Assembly (NCBI GenBank): GCA_902167325.1
Contig: LR632930.1
Coordinates: 5,084,001-5,148,000 of the forward strand
DNA length: 64,000 nt
DNA from: Chitinophaga pinensis
GTDB taxonomy: Bacteria > Bacteroidota > Bacteroidia > Chitinophagales > Chitinophagaceae
Direction of reading: 5' to 3'
Positions 8,194 to 17,582 of this stretch are shown here, in pieces (the stretch's first letter is position 1; each line of letters begins with the position of its first letter). A model generated the notes under the pieces. That model did no database searches. It had not been told where the DNA came from and was given only the letters and a program-made list of their open reading frames with translations. The translations under genes and the position numbers were made by a program.

Positions 8194-11100
8194 TTAGAAA
8201 CTGAATCTCAGGTTAGCGGCAATCCTTCTGATTTGTGGGGTTGAACCCAGTTCAACATCCATTACCCTGTATTGCGTGAGTTTGAAAATCTTTGAAGAAT
8301 TGACGGAAAAGGTACCCCGCGTCATCTTTATCCGCTCCATCCATTTAGCAGGCAGTATGTACGACAGACTGAGGTTGTCCAGACTGGTAAAAGAGCCTTT
8401 GGCATAATAGGCATCCGAGCCGAAAACGCCGCCGTTATTGATGGTGGAATATTTGGCGTAAATGGCTTTGTCGCCCGGCTGTTTCCAGTGCCTGTTTTCG
8501 ATTTCTTCGTACATGATGGTATTGGTCATATTTCCATAACCAAGGTTGTTCAGCCTGTCGGCCACGAGGGAATTCTCGAAGCTGAATTGCGCATCGAGCG
8601 ACAATACCCTTTTAAAATCGACCCTGAAGCCAAACCCGCCGAAATACTTAGGATTGAGATCTATGATGCGATAATGATCGTCCAGTTCCCCGTCGGGGAA
8701 GTTGATGTGGGATGCTCCAATGGGCTTAACCCCGTCTCCGTTATAATCCTCAAACTCCGGCGTACCCTTCATGGGGTTGATGCCGATGTAACGGGAGAAA
8801 GACTTGGCAGATAAAGAAGTTCCGATCTTGTACATATCCCGGTAGGGAGAGTCTTCCAGTCCCTCGAAAGCCACCAGCGTATTTTTGTTCTTACTTACCT
8901 GGAAGCGTGCGGAAAGGCCCCAGGTTTTTGAATTCAGGACGGTTGCATCCAACATCAGCTCTACCCCCTGATTCCGGATAACTGCGGGCCAGTTCCCTAC
9001 AACGGAAGGGAAACCAGTGAATGCCGGCGTGGTGATATCGGTCAGTTGCCTGCCGTCTTTGTTCACGTAAAAGTTACTTTCGAGATAAAGTTTGCTGTTA
9101 AAAAATCCAACCCGGGCGCCCACTTCGAATTTGCTGGCGCTTGACCAGCTGTATTGCTGGTTTACGGGTTGTACCAGCGTATAGATGGTCTGATCATCGT
9201 AGTCCGGTAATTTTTCCATGGAACCGGTGGGGATGTTCGACCAGCGGGAGAGGTACTGGTAATCGCCGATATTGGCGTTCCCCATCACGCCGTAGCTGGA
9301 TCTGAGTGTGGCGAATGTAAACCAATCCATCCCTGAGTTCTTAAACCACTCTTCGTTGGAGATAACCCAGGAAGCTGCCGCGGAGCCGAAGTTACCGAAG
9401 CGCGCCCCATCTCCGAAGCGGGACGAACCGTCTCTCCTACCGTTTAGATTCACGATATATTTGTTCTGCCAGTCGAAAGCTACTGTGGCCATTAAGGAGG
9501 CCACTTTTAACTCGGCGTAATTGTTCATGGTCTGAACGATCTGGGCGTTAGAATAGCTTTTGATGAGGTTATCGTTTGAGAACATCATCCCCATCACGGT
9601 TACGACATCCTGATCGCTGTAGCTGTAGTCTGCCGCCAGCGAAACGTTCACCCTTGCTCCGCCGAACAACTTTACGTAGTTAATCTTAGGCTGTATCAGC
9701 AAACTCTTGCCTGAACCGTTGCTGTAAAATGCCATACTCATCGGGAAGAACATGGGGTCTTTACCGGCTTTAGGTATATAAGTGCCGGATTTATTGGAAA
9801 AGAATTCCCCGCTGATGCGAACCCCTGCGGTCAGATCTTTGAGTACCTCGTATGTAAACCCTACATTGGTTTGATTCTTCAGTGTCTGGTTCTCACCCCA
9901 GTTCTTAATATCTCTGAACGGGTATAATGTTCCATACTGATTTCTGTACGGTTCAAAATTATACTGCCCGGCTTCATCATATACCCAGGGGGCATTGGGA
10001 GGCAGGGAGTAAAAATCCATCGATGCGCCGGTTCCATTGTTGGCATAGGAGCTGTTGGATGAAAGGTCTACCATGAGTTTACCATTGGGGCTACGGTGCA
10101 TGAAAGACAAGCCAACGGTCAGGCGGTCGTTCCCCCGGCCCTGATTATACATTTCAGTGGTGGAAGTGTAACCCACGCTCACACGATAGGTATTTTGTAA
10201 CAGGCCGCCTTCCACGCTCAGCTGCACATCGTCTGACTGCTCATTTTTGAAGAAGGTACGCTGCCAGTCTGTAAAGGATTTCTGATCCCAGATGGTGAGA
10301 TCGGGGGCATTGTCGCGGGTAGGGAAAGCCGCATCGTTGAGAAAGGCTTCCCTCCGGGTTGACAGGTATTGCTCCGTATTCATCAGGTCCATGAACCGCT
10401 GTACGCCGGAGAATATTTTAGAATAGCTGACATTAAACCTTGTGGGACCGGGCTTTCCTTTTTTGGTGGTGATCAGGATCACCCCGTTAGCGCCCCGGGA
10501 GCCATACAGCGCGGTAGCGTCCGCATCTTTGAGAACGTCTACACTTTCAATATCCAGCGGGTTAATCATAAACAAGGGATTCTCGGAAATCGAGTACCCG
10601 CTGTTCACAGGGCTGGAGGCGCCATATGGGTTAACTGACAAGGTAGCGATCGGCAAACCGTCGATCACATACAGCGGGTCGGTAAACATGTTCTCGTTCA
10701 GCACATTCCGGCCGCGTAACTCCACTTTCCTCACACCTGCCGAGTTGGCCGTGGGGCTGATGCGAAGACCGGGAATTCGGCCCACCAGCGCATCCAGCAC
10801 ATTTACCACCGGTTGTTTTTCAATATCACCTGCTTTCACCGTAGCAATATTGGCCGTACCGGTCCTTTTATTGGTGGTTCCCAAAACAGTAACCTGTACT
10901 TCATCCAGTTTGTTTTCTGATAGTACCAGCTCTACGCTATACGATTTGACCGTCATTATCGGCTCTGTTATTTCAAACCGGTGATCGACGTACCCTATAT
11001 AGCTGATCCGGATCTTATCGCCCATATTAGCCGGTACCTGCACAGATCCGTTCCCCGCGGTCAGGTAATGCTTCTGGGTGGTCAGATTACTGATAGTGGC

Positions 11101-11562
11101 ACTGCCCAGCGGCGTATAACCGGCGGAATAGACATATACGGATATCATTTCCGCGGCGGGTGCTGCAACGGGAACAGCGGCTTCCTGAAACTGGACTTCC
11201 TTTTTTGAAACGAGGATGTTCTTGTCAATGATCCTGTAGGTCAGTGACTGGTTCTCGAACACCTTATTCAGGAATGTTTCCAGGCCGATCCCATTGGCTT
11301 GTATCGTGACCGGTTTGGCCACCGAAAGGGAGGCGGCTTTGTACATGAAAACATAGTCGGTCTGCGACTCTACTGCCGCAAAAACTTTTTCCAGTGAAAC
11401 GTTTTTGCCGTTAAAGTTGATGTTCTGAGAAAGGCCTCTTGCTGAAACCTGCAGCAGGACAATGGTTAGGAGAAAGAATGTTAGCTTCATAACTAACAGA
11501 GATTTGGTTGAGCTACGTATACACCCATAGGGGAGCCGCATGCAATAAAGAATATTTTGCAT
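8194..11562 (-). CDS. SusC/RagA TonB-dependent outer-membrane transporter with STN signalling domain
   Basis: About 1122 residues from the ATG at 11562. A longer reading frame opens at a GTG at 11589, but that start lies inside a 7-bp hairpin (11578-11597), and the ATG start gives the usual Chitinophaga-type leader with the hydrophobic stretch LTFFLLTIVLLQVSA. After the signal comes an STN domain (about 50-110), a carboxypeptidase-regulatory-like beta domain, the plug (TGTANIATVKAGDIE to ADATALYGSRGANGVILITT) and a 22-strand barrel ending in LRFSF. The STN domain is used for trans-envelope signalling to FecR, which fits the sigma and FecR genes directly upstream. Imports an unidentified nutrient together with the SusD at 6732-8183. 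Confidence 0.95.
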   Translation of the reverse strand: MQNILYCMRLPYGCIRSSTKSLLVMKLTFFLLTIVLLQVSARGLSQNINFNGKNVSLEKVFAAVESQTDYVFMYKAASLSVAKPVTIQANGIGLETFLNKVFENQSLTYRIIDKNILVSKKEVQFQEAAVPVAAPAAEMISVYVYSAGYTPLGSATISNLTTQKHYLTAGNGSVQVPANMGDKIRISYIGYVDHRFEITEPIMTVKSYSVELVLSENKLDEVQVTVLGTTNKRTGTANIATVKAGDIEKQPVVNVLDALVGRIPGLRISPTANSAGVRKVELRGRNVLNENMFTDPLYVIDGLPIATLSVNPYGASSPVNSGYSISENPLFMINPLDIESVDVLKDADATALYGSRGANGVILITTKKGKPGPTRFNVSYSKIFSGVQRFMDLMNTEQYLSTRREAFLNDAAFPTRDNAPDLTIWDQKSFTDWQRTFFKNEQSDDVQLSVEGGLLQNTYRVSVGYTSTTEMYNQGRGNDRLTVGLSFMHRSPNGKLMVDLSSNSSYANNGTGASMDFYSLPPNAPWVYDEAGQYNFEPYRNQYGTLYPFRDIKNWGENQTLKNQTNVGFTYEVLKDLTAGVRISGEFFSNKSGTYIPKAGKDPMFFPMSMAFYSNGSGKSLLIQPKINYVKLFGGARVNVSLAADYSYSDQDVVTVMGMMFSNDNLIKSYSNAQIVQTMNNYAELKVASLMATVAFDWQNKYIVNLNGRRDGSSRFGDGARFGNFGSAAASWVISNEEWFKNSGMDWFTFATLRSSYGVMGNANIGDYQYLSRWSNIPTGSMEKLPDYDDQTIYTLVQPVNQQYSWSSASKFEVGARVGFFNSKLYLESNFYVNKDGRQLTDITTPAFTGFPSVVGNWPAVIRNQGVELMLDATVLNSKTWGLSARFQVSKNKNTLVAFEGLEDSPYRDMYKIGTSLSAKSFSRYIGINPMKGTPEFEDYNGDGVKPIGASHINFPDGELDDHYRIIDLNPKYFGGFGFRVDFKRVLSLDAQFSFENSLVADRLNNLGYGNMTNTIMYEEIENRHWKQPGDKAIYAKYSTINNGGVFGSDAYYAKGSFTSLDNLSLSYILPAKWMERIKMTRGTFSVNSSKIFKLTQYRVMDVELGSTPQIRRIAANLRFSF

Positions 11563-11662
11563 AAATTCGCAATGAGCCGCCCCTTTCACGAGGGGCGAAT
11601 GTTTAAGTGAACAAAAAAGCAGTCTTTACCTGATTGTGTTTTTTACTTTACCTGAACATCCA

Positions 11663-11687
11663 CCGGAAGTGTCGCAAGCACTTCCGG
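11663..11687 (-). terminator. GC-rich hairpin between fecR and susC
   Basis: A perfect 9-bp stem CCGGAAGTG / CACTTCCGG encloses a 7-nt loop in the 155-bp gap between the FecR stop and the SusC start. No T-run follows on the minus strand, so it is more likely an attenuator or RNA-stability element than a simple terminator. It could lower SusCD expression relative to the regulatory genes. A second hairpin holds the equivalent position in the other FecR-SusC junction (43590-43617). Confidence 0.5.
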
Positions 11688-11716
11688 CTTTGTTTTCGCT
11701 AAGTCTATTTTGGTTG

Positions 11717-12934
11717 TTATTTTACAATTAGTGTATTCCCCTTCAGTTCGAAATCAACATCCATCGTTTCCAGTACTTTCAGTACATCAGACAGATTGGT
11801 GTTGCGGTGCATTTTCCCCTTAAATATTACATTCTCCGGCTTTCCAATATATTGTACATCTATGTTATACCATCTTTCCAGCTGACGCATTACGCTGTAC
11901 AGGTCTACCCCGTCGAAATTAAACAGCCCGTTCTTCCAGGCGGTGATTTTACCGGGATCGATGGTTTCTGTTACGGTGAGGGCAGGTGCTGTTTGTGCGT
12001 CTGGCTTGCTTAAAACGGCCGTTTGGCCGGGCACCAGTACTTTATGCCGCATTTTATGATCGCCCGTATTCGTTTGTACCGGCGTTACTTTTACGGCGCC
12101 GGTCAGTAGGGTTGTTTGTATGGTTTGTTCGTTGCTATAGGCATTTACATTGAACGAAGTGCCTAATACTTCGAGCTTCATCTGATCGGTTTCCACTACG
12201 AAAGGCTGCCAGCTTCTGTTGGTAACATCAAAAAACACTTCCCCCGTAATTTTCACTCTCCGCTCCTCACCTTTGAAGGCCACCGGGTATTCGATGGAAG
12301 ATGCCGCATTCAGCCACACCTCCGTTCCATCGGGGAGTGTAACATGGTATTGCCGTCCTTTAGGGGTGGTGATGGTATTTTTCGCCGCTTCGCCTGTTGC
12401 CGAGGTAGCGTCGTAAGACAGTTCGTTATCATTCAGTGTGATCTCCGTGCCATTCTGTGTGGCGATCTTTCCATCCCCCATACTGTCCAGCACCAGCTGG
12501 CTGCCGTCGGCCAGTGTGAGGATGGCACCATTTTTACCGGGGGGAATATCCTGTGTGGAGCTTTTACCAGCCATCCGGCCGGTTTGCTGGCCCTGATCTG
12601 TGAGGAATAAGTAAGATGTTACGCCCAGTGCCAGGACAAGAATGGCGGCAGCCCATTTCCATGTACGCAGGAACCGCATCCGGTGTACGTTTGATTTTAC
12701 AGGCTTATCGGCCAGAAAGCGTTCCAGTGCACCGGATTCATCGAACTGAGCCATGGCAGCCACGTTTTGTTGCTGCGCTTCCGGATCGTTTACTTCTGTC
12801 CACAGCTGGTGGTGCTCCCCGCTGGCGGCGATCCAGGCATCGAGTTGAGCCTGCTCGTCGTTAGTAAGAGCCCCCTGCCGGGAACGGGTAATAAGCGAAG
12901 CGATGACGAAAGGATCGTTCGGAAATGGCGTCAT
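11717..12934 (-). CDS. FecR family anti-sigma factor
   Basis: 405 residues. The N-terminal cytoplasmic part (1-80) carries the WxxxxxEHHQLWTEVND type motif of FecR anti-sigma domains. One membrane helix follows at about 88-110 (WAAAILVLALGVTSYLFL), then the periplasmic FecR domain (about 185-285, with LPDGTEVWLNAASSIEYP and VLGTSFNVNAY) and a C-terminal DUF4974 domain (about 330-405), itself STN-like. It would hold the ECF sigma factor encoded 66 bp upstream and release it when the STN domain of SusC signals substrate transport. The gene order sigma, FecR, SusC, SusD is the standard one. Confidence 0.95.
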   Translation of the reverse strand: MTPFPNDPFVIASLITRSRQGALTNDEQAQLDAWIAASGEHHQLWTEVNDPEAQQQNVAAMAQFDESGALERFLADKPVKSNVHRMRFLRTWKWAAAILVLALGVTSYLFLTDQGQQTGRMAGKSSTQDIPPGKNGAILTLADGSQLVLDSMGDGKIATQNGTEITLNDNELSYDATSATGEAAKNTITTPKGRQYHVTLPDGTEVWLNAASSIEYPVAFKGEERRVKITGEVFFDVTNRSWQPFVVETDQMKLEVLGTSFNVNAYSNEQTIQTTLLTGAVKVTPVQTNTGDHKMRHKVLVPGQTAVLSKPDAQTAPALTVTETIDPGKITAWKNGLFNFDGVDLYSVMRQLERWYNIDVQYIGKPENVIFKGKMHRNTNLSDVLKVLETMDVDFELKGNTLIVK

Positions 12935-13000
12935 GTCTAATGTCTGTTTCTATTATTACAACGCAATAATCCGATCGTACTAAAGGAAGCGGAAAAATAT

Positions 13001-13588
13001 TTACTGATGGTGGGAAAACAGAGAGAACAAAGCGAACACTACAGGTGACAGGCGCATTCTGAGCAGCTTCATGCCCCTGGTTTTCTGGTTTTTAACGGTT
13101 TGGAGGGAGATATTCAGTATTTCCGCGATCTGCTCGTTCTTAAGGCCTTCTATATAGCTCATGCGAACGATCTTACCGCATTGCTCGGGCAGGTTACCGA
13201 TCTCGTGATAAATGCCCCTGAATACTTCCATGCGGATGATCTCCAGATCCTCTGCGGAGGTTAGTTCGTCCTGCTCATGGAGGAACCTGGCCTGCCGCTC
13301 CTGGCTGTGCTGGACACCTTTCATGAAGTTCAGTGCCGCGTTGCGGGTAGCTTTATATAGAAAATCTTTCAGATGACGGAGGTTTTCGAAGGGAGATTGT
13401 TTCTGCCAGAGCTTCTCAAAAACATCCTGCACAATATCTTCCGCATGGCCGGGTTCCCCTGTGATCCTTGCCGCATACAGGCATAATGCGCTGTAATACT
13501 CCTTAAATATGAAGGAATAGTACAATGTATCTCCCGAAGTCAATCCCCGTAAAAGCTGCTGCTCGTTATAAGAAGATAATTGCGACAA
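13001..13588 (-). CDS. ECF RNA polymerase sigma-70 factor (Bacteroidetes type)
   Basis: 195 residues. Region 2 (about 20-90) includes FKEYYSALCLYAARI and the core-binding EDIVQDVFEKLWQK. Region 4 (about 130-185) includes LPEQCGKIVRMSYIEGLKNEQIAEIL and the helix-turn-helix ISLQTVKNQKTRGMKLLR. There is no region 1 or 3, as expected for ECF. It is the first gene of the sigma/FecR/SusCD locus and probably directs transcription of SusC and SusD. I found no convincing TAnnTTTG promoter upstream of it. Confidence 0.95.
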   Translation of the reverse strand: MSQLSSYNEQQLLRGLTSGDTLYYSFIFKEYYSALCLYAARITGEPGHAEDIVQDVFEKLWQKQSPFENLRHLKDFLYKATRNAALNFMKGVQHSQERQARFLHEQDELTSAEDLEIIRMEVFRGIYHEIGNLPEQCGKIVRMSYIEGLKNEQIAEILNISLQTVKNQKTRGMKLLRMRLSPVVFALFSLFSHHQ

Positions 13589-13741
13589 GTTTTGTGTCCC
13601 CGTTTTTTGGTTGAACGTAAAAATAGTTAAAATATTAAGCTATAAAAATCCAATTGAAAGAACGGACGGCCCACGATTTATGTTATTTTCACCCACCCGG
13701 ACCATTTCACTTCCGCGGAATACATAACAAGAAATCAACAG

Positions 13742-14335
13742 ATGCTCGACTCGGAAAAAATAGAATTCTATCTCGGTCTCTTTAAAGGAATAGACAGTGA
13801 AGACCTGCTGAAGGTTATTCAGGGAACGCAGCAAAGGGTACTCGCGCCCGGGGAGATTTACATCCGGGAGGGCGAAAACAGCCAGCGGCTGGCATACATC
13901 AAAGAAGGGCTGATCCGCTGCTATCACGTGAATGATAAAGGCGATGAGATTACCGTGCTGTTACGGTGGGAAGAGCAGATCATTGCATCATATGACAGCA
14001 TTCTGCTGCATAAGCCCTCACGTTTTACGTATCATGCGCTGGAACCAACAACTGTCCTGGAAGTTAACTATGACGAAATGGAGCGGTTGCTGGAAAACAA
14101 GCCGGTTTTCGAGAAAGCCCGGTATCATTTTGTGCTGGACATGCTGGCCCAGTCGCTGGAACGGATAGAATCCTTCGTACTGCAAACCCCTGAAGAGCGG
14201 TACCTCCAGTTGATAAAAGACAAGCCCGACCTCCTGCAGCGGATATCCGACAAGCATGTGGCCACCCTGCTGGGCATTACCCCGGTTTCCCTGAGCCGCA
14301 TACGGAAGAGAATTATTTCGCGGCAGCCGCATTAA
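13742..14335 (+). CDS. Crp/Fnr family transcriptional regulator
   Basis: 197 residues. The N-terminal cyclic-nucleotide-binding-like beta barrel (about 15-125) includes VLAPGEIYIREGENSQRLAYIKEGLIRCYH. The C-terminal winged helix (about 145-195) has the recognition helix region LLGITPVSLSRIRKRI. No cysteine cluster for an Fe-S centre is visible, so it is not an FNR oxygen sensor. It diverges from the ECF sigma gene and lies 61 bp before a sterol-desaturase-family gene. Such Bacteroidetes regulators often control an adjacent enzyme or detoxification gene; the target and ligand are unknown. Confidence 0.92.
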   Translation: MLDSEKIEFYLGLFKGIDSEDLLKVIQGTQQRVLAPGEIYIREGENSQRLAYIKEGLIRCYHVNDKGDEITVLLRWEEQIIASYDSILLHKPSRFTYHALEPTTVLEVNYDEMERLLENKPVFEKARYHFVLDMLAQSLERIESFVLQTPEERYLQLIKDKPDLLQRISDKHVATLLGITPVSLSRIRKRIISRQPH

Positions 14336-14341
14336 TTATCT

Positions 14342-14379
14342 TTTGTTAACCGCCTGGCAGTGCCGCGGTTTTACTTTTG
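14342..14379 (+). promoter_or_regulatory. Candidate Bacteroidetes promoter for the fatty acid hydroxylase family gene
   Basis: A perfect -7 box TACTTTTG lies at 14372-14379, 17 bp before the ATG at 14397. An upstream TTTG at 14342-14345 is 26 bp away, longer than the usual spacing of about 19-21, so the -33 element is doubtful. The -7 box lies downstream of the alternative start at 14343 and so supports the start at 14397. Confidence 0.5.
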
Positions 14380-14396
14380 TTCTAAATATCCTACAA

Positions 14397-15179
14397 ATGG
14401 AACAACTGGTAAAAACACTTGCGGCAATATTCAGCATTACGCTGATCCGATATGTAGTGCTGGCAGGCATTCCCTTCCTGATTTTCTACATCCTGCTGTC
14501 TACTTCCACCGCCAAATACAAAATTCAAAACAGAACCGCCACTAAAAAGGACTTCTTCCGGGAGATCATGCATTCCGGCTCCTCCAGCCTGGTGTTCGCT
14601 ATCATTTCTGTGATCATCCTGTTCACACCCCTGAAGTCATACACCCTGCTTTACACTGACTTTAATGCTTTCCCCCTGTGGTGGGTGCCGGTAAGCCTGG
14701 TACTGAGCCTTGTAATTCACGATACCTACTTTTACTGGATGCACCGGACGTTACATCATAAGAAGTTATTCCGTTTTACGCATAAGGTCCATCACCAGTC
14801 GGTAAACCCATCGCCCTGGACCTCCTATTCCTTTCACATACTGGAAGCGGTGGCTGAAGGTGGCGTGCTGGTGGTACTGGCCTTTACCCTCCCCATGCAT
14901 CCAGACGTGCTGATCTCATTTACGGTTATAAGTTTAATCATCAACGTATACGGTCATCTTGGTTATGAGATCATGCCGAAAGGACTGCGTAACTCCTTCA
15001 TCTTCGAGATCATCAACACATCCGTTTATCATAATCTGCATCATAGCAAGTTCAAAGGCAATTACAGCCTGTACTTCCGCTGGTGGGATAAGCTGATGAA
15101 AACGGAGAACCCGGATTATGTAAAAGAGTACGACCGGATACAGGAGCAGCGATTTGGCAGCAAAACCGCAGTTGCATAA
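14397..15179 (+). CDS. Sterol desaturase / fatty acid hydroxylase superfamily membrane protein
   Basis: 260 residues from the ATG at 14397. The three histidine clusters of the di-iron hydroxylase superfamily are present: HDTYFYWMHR at about 108-117, HKVHH at about 129-133 and HNLHH at about 212-216. About four to five membrane helices surround them. Members oxidise lipids (sterol desaturases, fatty acid or carotenoid hydroxylases) at the membrane using iron and oxygen; the substrate here cannot be told. It follows a Crp-type regulator by 61 bp but seems to have its own promoter, and a strong terminator follows. Confidence 0.88.
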   Translation: MEQLVKTLAAIFSITLIRYVVLAGIPFLIFYILLSTSTAKYKIQNRTATKKDFFREIMHSGSSSLVFAIISVIILFTPLKSYTLLYTDFNAFPLWWVPVSLVLSLVIHDTYFYWMHRTLHHKKLFRFTHKVHHQSVNPSPWTSYSFHILEAVAEGGVLVVLAFTLPMHPDVLISFTVISLIINVYGHLGYEIMPKGLRNSFIFEIINTSVYHNLHHSKFKGNYSLYFRWWDKLMKTENPDYVKEYDRIQEQRFGSKTAVA

Positions 15180-15204
15180 TAGACAAGTGTTACATTAGAC
15201 TACA

Positions 15205-15240
15205 AAGCCGCGTGGACCGAAAGGGTCTGTGCGGCTTTTT
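15205..15240 (+). terminator. Rho-independent terminator of the hydroxylase-family gene
   Basis: A 5-bp GCCGC/GCGGC stem at 15207-15211 and 15231-15235 is extended outward by two A-T pairs and inward by GU and GC pairs to a GAAAG loop. A T-run follows at 15236-15240. It lies 25 bp after the stop at 15179. Confidence 0.85.
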
Positions 15241-15264
15241 CCTTTTGGATGGAAAGCGTAAAAA

Positions 15265-15285
15265 GGCCCGCCAATCCGGCGGGCC
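15265..15285 (-). terminator. Terminator of the LacI-controlled operon
   Basis: A perfect 8-bp stem GGCCCGCC / GGCGGGCC with a 5-nt loop, followed on the minus strand by a T-run (the A-run at 15261-15264). It lies 11 bp after the stop of the FAD oxidoreductase gene and marks the 3' end of the long minus-strand operon. Confidence 0.88.
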
Positions 15286-15296
15286 ATTAATTATTA

Positions 15297-17573
15297 TCAG
15301 TAACACCTTACGGCGCAAATGGCCGCGGGAACTTCAGGAGATGGATGATCGGCTTCGATAATGAGGCGCTGCGTACGCACAGGAGCGGGCAAATCGATGC
15401 GGTGGAAGGCCTGGTAATTATCCGTTTGTTCGAAGAGGATATTGCCGGCTTCGTCTTTTACACGGAAGCTGCGCACACAAAAGGGCATGGCAGTTTCCGG
15501 GTGCGTCATCAGCACCGATTCCATGGGATGGTCGTAGTCCGTATCGAAGAACAGCTCGATGTGGCTGAGGTGCCGGGGCTGGTCCCATGAGAGGGTAAGG
15601 GCAGGCTGCGCATCGCTCCAGTCGGCCACCCAGGCGTTTGGCTGAGACACGGGGCGCTCCAGTCCGTTCGCCACATTAGCCGGCTGGAAGGCCTGCAATC
15701 CTGCGGGGATGCGGATATCGAGGTTATACCCTTCGGGCCGGCGCTGCGGGCACCAGAACTCGAACGCGTCCATCCCGATATCTTCCGGCGGCGTTTGCTT
15801 TCCGTAGTTGGATACTGCTTTGTTTACGGTATTGAAAACGGATAAAAGGCCGGTAGCGCGCCGTTCTGTATAATGCAGTTGCACGCCGGGGGTTTTGAAA
15901 AAGGTTACGAAAGCATAGCAAGGCTCCGCAAGTTCCGCATCAAAAGCCAGCTGCAGGCAATTACGGCCGGGCTGTAAATCGAAAGACTGCCGCGCCAGTG
16001 TAACATCCGGCGTATGATTACCGCTTTTGCCGCTGATGCGCAGCTCCACTTCGAGTGTGCCCTGCCCTTCCGCTTCGGCATGAATGGTCATAACGGGCAC
16101 CTTGCCGGCAGACAGGGGCAGCATTTGCGCAACTGATACGTTCAGCGGGCGGAGGATAGGCTGGCCGGGGTACTCCGTCAGCACCAGCTCGCTGCTGGCG
16201 GTAATAGTGGCGCTTTGTGCCAGATCGTCCGGAGCATTATACCGCAGGCCGGGTATGTACTGACCGAACTGGAGAAGGCGCTGTTGGAGGGCCTGTGTAT
16301 ATCCTTTACGGATAATCTCTGCAGGGAGCAGTCCCCTTTCGGTACAGATAACGGCGGCCATAGCGGCGGCCTGCGTAACGTGGGCCGCGGTGGCCATTAC
16401 GCGGGTGGAGCCATAGGCCACGTGCGAGGCGCTGATGGTACGGCCTCCGAGGAAGAGGTTGGAGATATTGCGGCTGTACAGACTGCGGTAGGGAATCTGG
16501 TAAATACCTTTGCTGTGCCATTGATTACAGCCGGGCTTTTCACTGAATACACCGTCGGCCGGGTGCAGGTCTATTGACCAGCCGCCGAAAGCCACGGCAT
16601 CTTCATGCGTGCGCTGTTCCACAATATCCTGCTGGATCATCATATAATCCCCTTCGAAGCGGCGGCTTTCGCGCTTGCCGGGGATCATGCCCACCCATTC
16701 CAGCGTGAGGTTGGCGGCTTCGGGGAATTCTCCCGAGTTCTTGATATGGTTCCATACGCCGTATACCACTTTCCATAGTTCCCATTTGATGGTTTCCGTA
16801 TCGTGCACGGTGTCCAGACGCCCGCCATACTCTATCCACCACAGTTTGCAGCCGTACTCCCGGGCATTGAAGCTGCGGTAGCGGGGTACTTTGGTGATAT
16901 CGTTCAGCGCAAAGGCAGGCGGTGTGAAGGTTACAGGCCTGCCGGTATCTTTACTATAAAAATACAGGCTGTGGCCCAGCAGCTCGCCGTATGCTTCCGA
17001 AGGGGCAAACAGTTCTCCGAATTCATCCTGCTTTTCCGCACCCATGCGGAAGGCCGCACCGGCCAGGAAGCCCACTACCCCATCGCCGGAAGCGTCGAGG
17101 AAAAGGGGGGCCTGCAGGCGGTATTCCGTCTGGTTCTGGCTGCAGTAGGCACGGAGTGCGCTGATGGTGGCGTCTTCTTTCTTTTCTACCTGGTATACGG
17201 TGGTATTGAGGAGCAGGGTGATGTTGGATTCCTGCGCTACTTTATCGAGCAGGATCATATCGAAAATGACCGGGTTGCCTTCAGGATTGCGGTAAGTATT
17301 CTCAACGAGTATTTCATCCACCACGCCTCCTTCGCGCGCCCAGCGGTTGTTGTTGCCCATGTGAGAAGTGGCGCCTAATATCCAGAGGCGCACTTCACTG
17401 CTGGCGTTGCCGCCCAGCACGGGACGGTCCTGTACAAGTACTACTTTCAATCCCTGGCGTGCAGCGGTTATGGCGGCGCAAACGCCCGAGAGGCCTCCGC
17501 CGGTAATCACGAGGTCAACAACAATGTTCTTTTCCGGGAACATACGCATCCCGGCTGCGTCTTGCTTGATCAT
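15297..17573 (-). CDS. FAD-dependent oxidoreductase (FAD_oxidored family) with C-terminal beta domains
   Basis: 758 residues with no signal peptide, so cytoplasmic. The N-terminal Rossmann motif GGGLSGVCAAITAARQG (about 25-41) is followed by VLGGNASSEVR, typical of the FAD_oxidored family (PF12831). A second FAD contact LFLDASGDGVVGFLAGA (near 175) and the C-terminal flavin segment LFLGGRTISASHVAYGSTRVM (near 390) are present. From about residue 500 onward the chain looks all-beta and may hold discoidin-like folds, an unusual addition to a cytosolic flavoenzyme. It is the last gene of the SusCD operon, 9 bp after the 938-residue protein. The inferred role is oxidation of an imported sugar or sugar derivative. 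Confidence 0.85.
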   Translation of the reverse strand: MIKQDAAGMRMFPEKNIVVDLVITGGGLSGVCAAITAARQGLKVVLVQDRPVLGGNASSEVRLWILGATSHMGNNNRWAREGGVVDEILVENTYRNPEGNPVIFDMILLDKVAQESNITLLLNTTVYQVEKKEDATISALRAYCSQNQTEYRLQAPLFLDASGDGVVGFLAGAAFRMGAEKQDEFGELFAPSEAYGELLGHSLYFYSKDTGRPVTFTPPAFALNDITKVPRYRSFNAREYGCKLWWIEYGGRLDTVHDTETIKWELWKVVYGVWNHIKNSGEFPEAANLTLEWVGMIPGKRESRRFEGDYMMIQQDIVEQRTHEDAVAFGGWSIDLHPADGVFSEKPGCNQWHSKGIYQIPYRSLYSRNISNLFLGGRTISASHVAYGSTRVMATAAHVTQAAAMAAVICTERGLLPAEIIRKGYTQALQQRLLQFGQYIPGLRYNAPDDLAQSATITASSELVLTEYPGQPILRPLNVSVAQMLPLSAGKVPVMTIHAEAEGQGTLEVELRISGKSGNHTPDVTLARQSFDLQPGRNCLQLAFDAELAEPCYAFVTFFKTPGVQLHYTERRATGLLSVFNTVNKAVSNYGKQTPPEDIGMDAFEFWCPQRRPEGYNLDIRIPAGLQAFQPANVANGLERPVSQPNAWVADWSDAQPALTLSWDQPRHLSHIELFFDTDYDHPMESVLMTHPETAMPFCVRSFRVKDEAGNILFEQTDNYQAFHRIDLPAPVRTQRLIIEADHPSPEVPAAICAVRCY

Positions 17574-17582
17574 ATATCGTAT

